Shown here: one piece after another, positions 25,672 to 35,998 of the stretch
Layout of the letters: each line of letters opens with the position of its first letter
Numbering within the stretch: position 1 is the first letter of the stretch
Origin: Nymphaea colorata
Lineage: Eukaryota > Streptophyta > Magnoliopsida > Nymphaeales > Nymphaeaceae
Length of the DNA stretch: 64,000 bases
Reading direction: 5' to 3'
Assembly (NCBI RefSeq): GCF_008831285.2
Contig: NC_045141.1
Span: forward strand, 4,605,224-4,669,223
The notes under the pieces: generated by a model
The model's input: the letters and a program-made list of their open reading frames with translations, nothing else
What the model was told of the DNA's origin: nothing
Databases searched by the model: none
Program-made: the position numbers and the translations under genes

Positions 25672-26034
25672 GCACTGACACCATAGGAGTTTGAAATGGA
25701 GACTAGTGGCCTACCAGCCCTGCCTCGACCATTGCAGAAAACATAATTGAGAACAGTAGTATGTTTTTGCCACCCATAAAAGCATGAACATATTTTTGTA
25801 AAATTCTTATACATTTCACTGTGTGTAGCCTCACGCTAAGGTCATTAGACGGTAGGATGAAATACACCTCCGGGTCACCCAACTATGAAATCCTTGGACA
25901 CTTTTCTCCCATCTTTTCAGCATTAAAAAAAGACAGAAAACCAATAAATTTAATTGGCCGTTAAAGGCAAGAGGCAAGACATTGAGCCTTTCATGAGGTG
26001 AATTGTAAGCTTCAACAAGAAATTGGTAAAAGAA
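25672..26034 (+). repeat. R1 segment duplicated next to the receptor kinase
   Basis: The first about 130 bp are nearly identical to 24884-25015. The rest matches 25015-25135 except for a dozen gaps in that copy. It runs directly into the LRR coding sequence, so it marks the 5' truncation point of the receptor kinase. Confidence 0.85.
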
Positions 26035-28124
26035 GAACAGTAAGCAGTTTGTTAGAACTCAAGCGCTTACACATTGGTGATAATAGGCTCACCAGCACCA
26101 TTCCAGTTGCTTTGGCTAATCTCACAAAATTGGAGTGGTTTAGTATTGCCCAAAATCAGTTACAGGGGAAATTTCCTCATGAGTTGGGAAGCCTAACCCA
26201 CTTGATGGGCTTTAACATGGAAATGAACAATCTCACTGGTACACAGCCTAACAGCTTGTTTAACCTATCTGCTCTTCAGGGTTTGAGTTTTGCAGCCAAT
26301 CAACTAACAGGGCATCTCCCAAAAGATGCTGACACTTTCCTGCCCAATCTCCAACAACTCTATATGGGTGAAAACAATTTTGATGGCCCTCTCCCGGCTT
26401 CTCTTTCTATTGCAACAAGTCTTAGAGTTCTAACTGCTGACAACAATAAATTTAGTGGTCCGATACCATTAGAATTACGTAGTCTGTCACAAAACAGGTG
26501 CTTGTACCTCGATCACAATATGTTGACCAATGTCCCTGGCAACCATGAGCTCTCCATTCTCACATCCTTCACCAACTGTCAACTGCTAGAGGAAGTTGTT
26601 CTGTCACACAACCTGACAATCACCTTGTGGAGACTTTACCTTTCCTCTAATCTGATTGAAGGTACAATCCCATTGACCTTAGCCAACTTGACCAAGTTAA
26701 TTGTCTTAGATTTCAGATTCAACAAAATAAAAGGGCTTATTCCATAAAATATAGGATCAATGAACAGGTAACAGGGGTTAGGCCTTTTTGGCAATGCATT
26801 AGAAGGTCCAATTCCAGACTCACGTTACCAGTTGGTCAGCGTGTATGTTTTTTCTATTAAACACAACATGCTAATTGGGTCCATTTCAAGCTCTAATCTC
26901 ACTAGGTTGCAAGCGCTGGATCTAAGTTCAAACAATTGGTCAACAACACTACCGTCTGGTGTTTGTGAGTTCAAGGAATTGTTGGAGCTATACTTGCAAG
27001 ACAACTCTTTCACTGGTCACCTCCCTTTGAATCTCGGAAATTTAGCCATGATGGTAAACATGGATATCTCTGCAAACAAGTTGAGTGGAGAGTTGCCTGC
27101 ATCATTATCAAAGCTCCGAATGCTAGAGCATTTGAACCTCTCTTATAACACATTTGATGGTCACATTCCTGAACAACATGGTAAACGTTGAAACTATTGA
27201 CCTTTCCCACAACAAGCTTTCGGGTGAGATACCAAAATCATGGGAAAAACTTCGATACATCAAGGTCTTGGACTTATCCTTCAATCTATTGGAAGGAGAG
27301 ATTCCAAGTGGTGGAAAGTTTGCAAACCTTCCTGTCAAGTCATTCCTAGGGAACTATGCACTATGTGGAGCTCCCAAATTCCGTGTCCCATTGTGCTTAG
27401 ACAAAATAGAGAGGCAAAGTAAGAGCAATGCAGCTAGAGTCATTGCTGCTTGCACACTTGGAGGCTCAGCACTTTTGGTCATTGTTTGCACATTCATTGG
27501 TATCTCATGCTATAGAAAGAGGAGATTATTGAAACATCCTGATGACATTGAAATATTACGAGGAATTACACTTCCAGTGATTTCGCAAAGAGAGCTATTG
27601 CATGCAACAAGCAACTTCAGTAATGCGAATTTTCTTGGGAATGGAAGCTTTGGTTCAGTGTACAAAGGAATTCTAGCAGATGGAATGACAGTGGCTGTTA
27701 AGGTCCTTAATTTGTCATTTGAGGGAGCATCTAAAAGTTTTGACATCGAGGGCACTGTCATGCGCCAAATCAGGCACTGAAACCTCGTTAAAGTCATTAC
27801 GTCTTTCTCTAGTAGAGATTTCAAGGCTTTAGTTCTCCAATACATGCAACTTGGGAGCCTAGAAGTCTGTCTACATTCAGGTGGCCATCATTTGAATCTC
27901 TTTCAGAGATTGGACATCATGATTGATGTGGCTTATGCTCTAGAATATCTTCACCATGGTTTCTCGGAGACTATAGTTCATTGTGATCTAAAGCCAAGTA
28001 ATGGTGCTTCTAGATGAGAACATGACAACATACCTCAGTGAGTTTGGCATTGCAAAAATTTTAATTGGTCTGAATTCTTCTACTCTTACAGCCACTCTTG
28101 GAACCACCGGATACATTGCACCAG

Positions 28125-29823
28125 GTACGTACTATCTCTTATTTTTCTATCTTTTTATAAATTTTGTGTCTCTATAAGTGTGAGTATAATTGCCTGAACC
28201 GTTTCTTTAGTCAACCAGGCCTGGCTTTGAGTTCTTATATGAGTGTGTGCATGTGTGAACACACTCTCTTTCTCCTCAATAATGTTCTCACGGTCATATA
28301 CAAGTCAAAGACGATGAGAATTGCATGGGAGGGGCCAGAGAGGTGATGAGGTGAGATAAAGAGAGACAAAGAGACAGTGGGTGGTTTGCCAGTCCTAGTG
28401 GACTCTCTCTTTCTTTCTTTCTCCCTCTCTTTCTCTCTCTCTCTATATATATTCATTCATTTATTTATTTATACTGAAATCAGCTGACTAAGCTTCTTTT
28501 TTTTTTATTTTGTATTGTTTAAAACATCGCAAAAAAATGCATTGATGATAGCCAATGTTTTGGCAACCATAAGAAAAGGAGTCATCAGTAACATAGGTAG
28601 CCCACTGAATATATATATATATAGGTAGCCCAATGAATATATATATATATATACATATAATTTAGTCCTGACTTATGTGGTTTAACTAATTACACTCTTC
28701 TGTGGTTTGCAATATAACATCAATAAATATATTAATTGATGTGAAAACACTCATGATCCATCTAATCATCATGATTTGGTAGTTCACACATAAAGACATG
28801 CACAAGTGGTTCCTAGCTCAATAATGTAAAGGTCATTGTTAAACTGTTAAACTATTTTACATGGACAATGCATTCATTCTTCGTATGGATTATGGGTTGC
28901 ATGCTAGTTTTTGCATTGTTTTGTGCTCATGTACACGTCTGTTGTTTGCATGTCCTCAACAGACAAGAATCTTCAATTGATCTTCTTCTTTTAACTGAAG
29001 TTATAAAAGAATCCTAATCATAAATACCTTTCTACCTAATGGCTTAAGAATGGCTAACAATCCAGGCTACTGAATAATGCACTCGATTGAGACATTTAAG
29101 AGAGCCTTGAGATATGTCACAGGAGAATTAGAAGAAAAATGAGTTTAATTAGGCCTTTATGTTGTGAAGTCACTGCACCATACAATTAATGAAACTCAAC
29201 AAATTTCACATGCCCCAGAGAAAAAAATCTGGATACATGTTTGAATTCTTTTAAGAGCACTTGAATATCATATATATAAGACTTGAGTTCTAAATATACA
29301 TGAGCATTGGGCCAGCCCGGCCTGATAAGAACCGGGTCCAGGCCGGCCTAATGTCCAAAATCCGAGCCTAGGCCCAGTCCGGTAACATAAAAAATTATTT
29401 TTAAATATAAAATAAATTCTTTTGAATATAAAATGTATTTTAAATAACAATATATATGATTAATAAAATAAAATTAATATTTAAAAGTTATCGGGATAGA
29501 TCGGGACCTCGTCGGGCTGACCCGGGCCGACCCGACACATTATCATGCGGGCTCGGACCCGGGCCCGATTGGGCGGGGTACCCATCGGGTACCTGGCCCG
29601 ATAACCGCGTCTAGTTCTAAATCATAGTCTTGTATTCTTTTTTATATTTATATATGAGAATACAACAAGAGAAAGGCAGGATTGGAGGTTCAATTGATCT
29701 TAGGTCCATTAATTTCCAGGCCTCTTGCCCAAAACCAATTAATGCAATTGTGGCATAGATGAGCATTAGCCAATTATATTGTGCTTGCTAATCATGTCTA
29801 ATTTTGTTGAATGGTTGAATTAG
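28125..29823 (+). other. Kinase-domain intron of the receptor kinase relic
   Basis: The donor is CCAG|GTACGT and the acceptor GAATTAG|AATTTGGG. Joining them gives GYIAP-E-FGIA in frame, matching the GYIAPEYG block of the family. XA21-type genes have their single intron at this place. The intron is enlarged: it holds a CT-rich run (28400-28446), a 28 bp tandem repeat at 28593-28648 and a hAT element at 29295-29613. Confidence 0.88.
29295..29613. mobile_element. hAT-type non-autonomous element with 8-bp target duplication
   Basis: Flanked by GTTCTAAA at 29287-29294 and again at 29614-29621, a perfect 8 bp target-site duplication as expected for hAT. The ends are imperfect inverted repeats (left 'tatacatgagcattgggcc', complement of right 'tagacgcggttatcgggcc'). 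Both ends are GC-rich with 'gggccgg' words around an AT-rich core. It has no transposase. It sits in the receptor kinase intron in neutral position relative to the splice sites. Confidence 0.8.
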
Positions 29824-30185
29824 AATTTGGGATAGCCAGAAAGGTGTCAGCCAAAGCCGATGTCTACAGCTACGAAATTCTCATCCTTGAGGTGTTTATA
29901 GGAAGAAAGCCTACTGATGAACAGTTTGATGGGGAATTTAGTTTGAGGCAATGGGTGGCCGAAGCATTTCCTGTTGCAATTTCGGATGTCATTGACAGCC
30001 ATGTTTTGAACGAAAGCAACACTACTCCAACTGAAAGATCAGCTGCTATAAATGAGCTGCTGGTGATGTTCATGGAGATAGGCTTGTGATGTTCAAGCGT
30101 GTCTCCAAATGAGAAAATGGACATGAAGGAAGTGGTTGTAGGGCTGAGAAGGATACGACAGAAAACAAGAACAATAGAAGGATAA

Positions 30186-31010
30186 TTCAAACATATCCAT
30201 AGATACAATGAGATTTAATTCCAAGGCGCGACCAGCCATTGGCTGAAATAGTTGGAGGTGGAAATGTAGTTTGATTGCTTTCACTGAGAGCTCTCACTTG
30301 CATTGTTCAATTACAGTTGCGTATAGGATCTAATAAAGAAATGCTTAATACGCTTGTGTGTTCTATTCCTATGAAATTTGAGTGACTAATCTTGTAAAAC
30401 AACTCACATTTCCAGTGCAAGTTATGCGAAAGAGGCTTGGAACATTGTCCATTATTGTAGTTTGTGCTTTGTTCTAAGTAAGGACACCACTATAGCCATA
30501 GTTCACATAAATCCTTTCAATGTTCTAAAATTTTGATGTACTATATCCTTAGCACAATTTTTCAAACCTACAAAAAAAATGAACAAGAAGAATGAATGAA
30601 AATGAACAATTCTAGTAAGTTTTAGACTGAAGTCCAATTTTGTCAAAAGAAAAGCCCTTGAATGAGGAGGATGATAATTATATGCTGTGAGCAACAGTGT
30701 GTTATAGGAGCATGTTATATGTAATGGCCCTCTAACAAAGGACCATGTGTTATGGACTAAGGACGATCAAAAAGACCAAAATGACCCCATTAGTTTAATA
30801 GAAGACCCCTCCCCCTACAAGTAAAAGTGAAACTTGGAAAAATTTCATTCTATTTCCTATGGATTCAGGAAGCTTGGTGTTATCTCATAGAAAGTAATAT
30901 CTTTAATCTTTTCAAGCATGCAAAAATGTATGAAGCCAAACCATGAACACGCCCATGGCCACATTCATGAAATTATTTGCCAGTAACAATTCAAAGTTCA
31001 AGGATGCTGC
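30186..31010. other. Receptor kinase 3' flank, no gene
   Basis: AT-rich DNA after the kinase stop codon. An 'aataaa' signal at 30332-30337 could be the old polyadenylation signal. Nothing else is supported. Confidence 0.45.
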
Positions 31011-31014
31011 TTAT

Positions 31015-31090
31015 ATTGAAGTATTGTGGAAGCATTGCAATATGTGACCCTCACCCAGCCTGATATAGCCTTATGTGTAAATAGGGTATT
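31015..31090 (+). mobile_element. Ty1/copia reverse transcriptase end, short relic
   Basis: The plus frame reads EALQYVTLTQPDIALCVNRV, the well-conserved block at the C-terminal side of copia reverse transcriptase. It stops abruptly near 31090. The next expected block (xxWGAVxRIxRFLK) appears at about 35175. Confidence 0.75.
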
Positions 31091-31365
31091 TTCATCCTAA
31101 AATTGTTTAGCTTTTGTTTCTGGAGTGTATTAAAAAATGATTTTTATTTTCAAAAGAACAAAAAAGGGACTGGCCTGTTGGTACGAGGCTTGGCCATTCC
31201 CAGCACATTTACCACAGATAACTAATCCTATGGCTAAGCTCATTCTCAATGCATTTCATATTCACCAGAACATCATCTTCAACCTATATGTAGTCTAATA
31301 CTTGGTAACGAAGTTAAAACTTTATAATGCGAAGGAAGGAAATTCTTTTTAAACGAAAGTATTTC

Positions 31366-31563
31366 AAAAACCTTTATCAAAACAGTTAGATAGAGAGATA
31401 TATACAAAGATTTTAAAGAGAGAGAAAATATGGACAGAGAAAACCAGTAAAAGAGCAACAGATTTTAAGAAAAAATTAAGAGAGAGAGAAATAAAAATTT
31501 ATAAGAAGTAGGAAAGAAATAAAGAGAAAAACTAGTAGAAGAGCAAGAGAGTTTAAAGGAAAA

Positions 31564-31600
<37 letters not shown>

Positions 31601-33455
31601 TGTAAAGATTTTTAAGGGAGAGAAGAACTAGAGAAAGGGAAATTAGTAAAACAGAGATTTTAAGGAATAATCAGAGAGATAAATATTCTAAAAAAAGAAA
31701 AATTAAGAACGAGCGAAGAAAAGAAGGAAGAAAAAATGATCTAATAACAAGATATGTTAACCCTCTTTATTTTTATATAGAAATTAAAATTTAGGAGATA
31801 ATTTTGAAAATTTGAACTTCAATATTGTATGTAGGCAATAGAGAAACTTGGCTCATGGGAGAGCCTAGGGTAAGTCTCCATAGCCTCCTTAGGGAGAACT
31901 TATATTTTGAAATCCTTCAAAAAAAGTATGTCTCTCCACCATTGGGTGTGGGAGAGAGACTAACTTCAAAAGAAAAAACAACTATCAATAAAGAGTACTC
32001 CTCTTGTTCTTAAATCTGGTTGGGAAGACACTCTTTTAAAGGTGGATCACTCTCATAAGGCTACTAACAGGATGACCATAGGTATTTTATCAATGGAATG
32101 TGGATCCAAATGATGTCAAAACACATTTTAACATCTATATATTCATAGTGTTCTTTTGGGTTGGACAAGCCCAACCTCAAATTCAACTAGCTATACATGC
32201 ATATCATCTGTAATGATATAACAAAGGCATACATCATTGAAGGTTACGAAAAACACATATCATGCCCGTTTGAATTTATTAAACAAAAAGACTTGGCTTC
32301 ACCTCCTCATATTTCAGTACACTCAAAGTGGCTCTTGGCTTGAAGATGAAGATGAAGATTTCATATAGATCTTTAACATGATATGATAAGGAAGATTTAA
32401 GAAAAAAAAAAAACTATATATAATAAAGAAGAAAACTTTATAAAAAAAAAAACGAAGTATTCAAAAACCTTATCAAAACAGTTAGATAGAGAGATATATA
32501 CAAAGATTTAAAGAGAGAGAAAATATGGACAGAGAAAAACCAGTAAAGAGCAAGAGATTTAAGAAAAAATTAAGAGAGAGAGAAATAAAATTTATAAGAA
32601 GTAGGAAAGAAATAAGAGAAAAACTAGTAGAAGAGCAAGAGAGTTTAAAGGAAAATGTGTGTTTGTGTGGAGAGAGAGAGAGAGAGAGAGATGTAAAGAT
32701 TTTTAAGGGAGAGAAGAACTAGAGAAAGGGAAATTAGTAAAACAGAGATTTTAAGAATAATCAGAGAGATAAATATTCTAAAAAAGAAAAATTAAGAACG
32801 AGCGAAGAAAAGAAGGAAGAAAAAATGATCTAATAACAAGATATGTTAACCCCTCTTTTATTTTTATATAGAAATTAAAATTTAGGAGATAATTTTGAAA
32901 ATTTGAACTTCAATATTGTATGTAGGCAATAGAGAAACTTGGGCTCATGGGAGAGCCTAGGGTAAGTCTCCATAGCCTCCTTAGGGAGAACTTATATTTT
33001 GAAATCCTTCAAAAAAAGTATGTCTCTCCCACCATTGGGTGTGGGAGAGAGACTAACTTCAAAAGAAAAAACAACTATCAATAAAGAGTACTCCTCTTGT
33101 TCTTAAATCTGGTTGGGAAGACACTCTTTTAAAGGTGGATCACTCTCATAAGGCTACTAACAGGATGACCGATAGGTATTTTATCAATGGAATGTGGATC
33201 CAAATGATGTCAAAACACATTTTAACATCTATATATTCATAGTGTTCTTTTTGGGTTGGACAAGCCCCAACCTCAAAATTCAACTAGCTATACATGCATA
33301 TCATCTGTAATGATATAACAAAGGCATACATCAATTGAAGGTTACGAAAAACACATATCATGCCCGTTTGAATTTATTAAACAAACAAGACTTGGCTTCA
33401 CCTTCCTCATATTTTCAGTACACTCAAAAGTGGCTCTTGGCTTTGAAGATGAAAT
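31366..33455. repeat. 1.1-kb direct tandem duplication, indel-rich
   Basis: Copy A is about 31366-32462 and copy B about 32463-33455, with a period of 1097 bp measured at 'gttagatagagagatata'. The unit is purine-rich with GA runs (31577-31600 and 32670-32690). Substitutions are few. In the first half the missing bases are mostly in copy B; in the second half they are mostly in copy A. Gaps are therefore concentrated near the A/B junction, as expected for an unmerged contig overlap. There is no gene in the unit. Confidence 0.95.
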
Positions 33456-34082
33456 TTCAATAGATCTCTTACATGCCATGGGGAGATGATGAAGGGAAGA
33501 TTAGGAGAAAAATGATACTACATACCTCGATATGGTAGAGCTGAAGAAGAGATGAGTCCTTTACTTTAATCAAACAATGAAGCTTCCAAAATGAAAACTC
33601 TAACCTGTTGAAGAAGCTTTCCAAGGTTGTCCACGTGCTTCCCTTTCTACTCATTGAAGATGAAGGTTGGAAAAGAAGGAGAATCCCAAGTTTGAAGATG
33701 AAAAAATGTTGAAAGTGGGAGAGAAGAATAGATGAAGGAAGAGAGATAAAAAGGACTTCAAAGCTCTTAGTTAGAGGGCTCAAGGAGTTCCCCAAAATTT
33801 AGCTCATTCCCAATGATGAAGATGTGGGGGTATTTATCAAAAAAAAAAAAGCTAAAATTCAGCATTTGAAAGTTTTTTAATTTGTCAAGATTTCTTATGA
33901 ATTTTAAATTTTTTGAATTTATTTTATTTTTATTTTGCTTTATAGGTTTTGACATATGGAGATTTGCCCTTAGCTCTGGAAACATCGTTTGAAGGGGGTT
34001 GGAAGGGCTAAAGCCCACCCAAGAGGAGCAAAACCGCTTTCTTGGGGCCAATTTTTACCAAAAAAGTAGATTGTCAATGTAG
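33456..34082. other. No gene recognised
   Basis: The sequence is purine-rich on the plus strand and gives Ser/Phe-rich open frames on the minus strand with no family motif. Confidence 0.5.
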
Positions 34083-34266
34083 GGGGCAAAGGCCACCCAT
34101 GACTGTGCGTTGCGCTTGGTGCTACCGTGCACTCTCAGCCTTAGCACTCGATAGCACCATGCACCCTAGGCCAGAGCACTTAGTAGCACAACAAGTGCTC
34201 TAGGCAGCGCAGCAAGCGCTGCCAAAACTTTGCGTAAGGCGGCAAATTAAGGGTGGCCTTTGCCCC
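34083..34266. mobile_element. GC-rich MITE with 16-bp perfect inverted ends
   Basis: GGGGCAAAGGCCACCC at 34083-34098 is exactly complementary to 34251-34266. The interior has repeated 'agcac' and 'agcgc' words and is far more GC-rich than its flanks. No clear target-site duplication and no coding capacity were seen. The superfamily is uncertain. Confidence 0.7.
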
Positions 34267-34599
34267 TCTGCCATCCCCAGGTAGGTCCCACCCTAAAAAA
34301 ATAAAAGTTGAACAACAAAAAATATGTAATACTTTTAAGAGGTATAATATTCCTTTTGTAAAACGGGTCTGGCTCCATTTTTTATGATTCCAGGTTCGTT
34401 TTCGATCTGGATCTAATTCCTTGAATGGGAGGGCCCCAAACCCATGTCGAAGGTTGGATCATGGATTAGGTAGGTGCTTAAGCTTGAAATATGGATTGTA
34501 CATCCAGATTTGGATTTCACGAAGCTGAGTAGAATTAAAAAGTGAGGGCGAGCTTGTGAATGATGTTGGGATTTGATTCTTGAGCTCGATTTCAAACAT

Positions 34600-35010
34600 T
34601 TGAGTTTGATTTTTTTTTTGTCTAGATTTTTTGTTTTTTTTATCTAATCTAGATTTCTGGGCGATTTTCTGAATCTATTTTCCTATTTTGGGACTGACTT
34701 TGATTCTGAAGTCTATATGAGTTTTTAACCTCTGTTTTGGATCTAGAGCAGGATTTTGGATCTGGTACTTGGATTTGGATTTAGGTCTATATCTAAAGTT
34801 CTACTTTGGATCTAAAACTTGAATTTGGATTTAAGGCTTAGTTTTAGATCTAGAGCTCAGTTTTAGATCCAAATTGGGATCTAGGGATCAATTTTTTAAT
34901 CTAAAGTTGGGATTTGGATCCAGATCTGGATCTAAGCTTGGTTTTTGGATCTTGACTTTGGATTTTGGATTGGGTTTAGATCTAGATTTGACATGAATTA
35001 TCAGCATAGA
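34600..35010. repeat. Degenerate 'GGATCTAGATTTGGAT' array
   Basis: Over 25 imperfect copies of short words such as 'ggatctag', 'tttggatct' and 'tttggattt' succeed one another in the same orientation, at irregular spacing of about 12-25 bp. It has no open frame of interest. It looks like a decayed short-period satellite rather than an element with ends. Confidence 0.65.
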
Positions 35011-35144
35011 CTGAGGTAGGGATTGGGTTGGAAGTTTAGATTTAAATTCAGAACTGCAATAAATTGAAGTATTTGAGACCCAAAATTGTTGAAAATAATT
35101 GTGAAGACGCTAGATATATATGAAACATAAAAATTTAGGGGTAA

Positions 35145-35610
35145 TTACAAGGTTCAGCCAATTTATTAGGATCTTGTAGAATCTCAATGGGGAGCTGTCG
35201 AGAGAATATTTAGATTCTTAAAAGCTACCGTTCATTGTCTAATCTTCAAAGTTCAAACCACCCAGGAACAAAGAAGTTCATATGTTGGCAATCCGGACGG
35301 GGCCGAATGCCATGCAGTGGCCCACATAACAGAATATGCAACGTGGTAGACATATTTCTAGTTGAACTTGTAATAAGAACAAAAAAAATCCACCATCCAT
35401 TTGGTGTGACATTGTGAAGGCAAAATATTTAGCAGCTACTCCAACTTTTTCATAATCGAAGACAGCGCATTGAAGTGGATGTTCATTTTGTTAGGGACAA
35501 AGCTGCTCAAGGCACTAATGTTGCGAGACAAACATCATTTAAAGAGCAGATCGCAGATGGGCTTACAAAAACCATTAAGCTCTCATGGCTATCATGTTAA
35601 TCGAAGCAAG
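35145..35610 (+). mobile_element. Ty1/copia reverse transcriptase / RNase H relic
   Basis: In changing frames the plus strand reads LVESQWGAVERIFRFLK (end of reverse transcriptase), then, after a decayed gap, FHNRRQRIEVDVHFVRDKAA and KEQIADGLTK (end of RNase H). Stops and frameshifts interrupt it. It directly continues the family order broken off at 31090. Confidence 0.85.
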
Positions 35611-35842
35611 CTTAACATAGGAGCATCCTTATGCAAGGCAGAGCCATGGTACGTCTCACAAGGGCCCTGGCCCAACCTAAAAAAAAATATAAATATACAT
35701 ATAAATTTTACATGTAAATTTTAAAAAATTTCACTTATTTATATAAAAATTTTGAAAAATGATATTTCAGCCCTAGTAAAAAAATTTAAAAATTTTAATT
35801 TGGCCGCTTGATGAAAAATTCCTAGCACCAAAGGGTTTGGTA

Positions 35843-35998
35843 CCTTTACTAGGTAACATCTGGACCCCTGTCCATATGGGTCCAACACCAAAGGGTTTGG
35901 TGCCTCTTTCTTAGACAAAAATACCAAAGTCGCTGCCCAGGTGACTGTTACTTGAGAGAGAAAGTTGTGTGCATCGTGCACATGTTACCTAGTAAAGG
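35843..35998. repeat. Foldback element with 17-bp perfect inverted ends
   Basis: CCTTTACTAGGTAACAT at 35843-35859 is exactly complementary to 35982-35998. Just outside and inside are two copies of 'caccaaagggtttggt' (from about 35827 and 35885). It has no coding capacity and could form a stem-loop of about 156 bp. Confidence 0.75.

Larger units (their letters stand above)
26035..30185 (+). pseudogene. LRR receptor-like kinase, subfamily XII (XA21/EFR/FLS2 type), broken
   Basis: Relic of a plasma-membrane immune-type receptor kinase. In order: about 15 LRRs of the LxxLxLxxNxLxGxIP type; the [12 protein letters not shown] cap; a membrane span with [15 protein letters not shown] (about 27465-27510) and a basic stop; then a kinase with [20 protein letters not shown], a non-RD loop IVHCDLKPSN, and after the intron VSAKADVYSYEI and MKEVVVGLRRIR. 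The usual N-terminus, signal peptide and first repeats are missing; an R1 repeat abuts at 26034. Breaks are a stop at 26745, frameshifts near 26770, 27172 and 28003, and TGA codons at 27778 (conserved Arg of RHRNLVK) and 30087 (both fit CGA to TGA decay). The DFG motif reads EFG. Related genes often act as pattern receptors; this copy cannot encode one. Confidence 0.93.

Noticed and set aside
31366-33455. Coding genes in the purine-rich duplication
   Set aside because: Lys/Glu/Arg-rich frames come from GA repeats and differ between copies by frameshifting indels.
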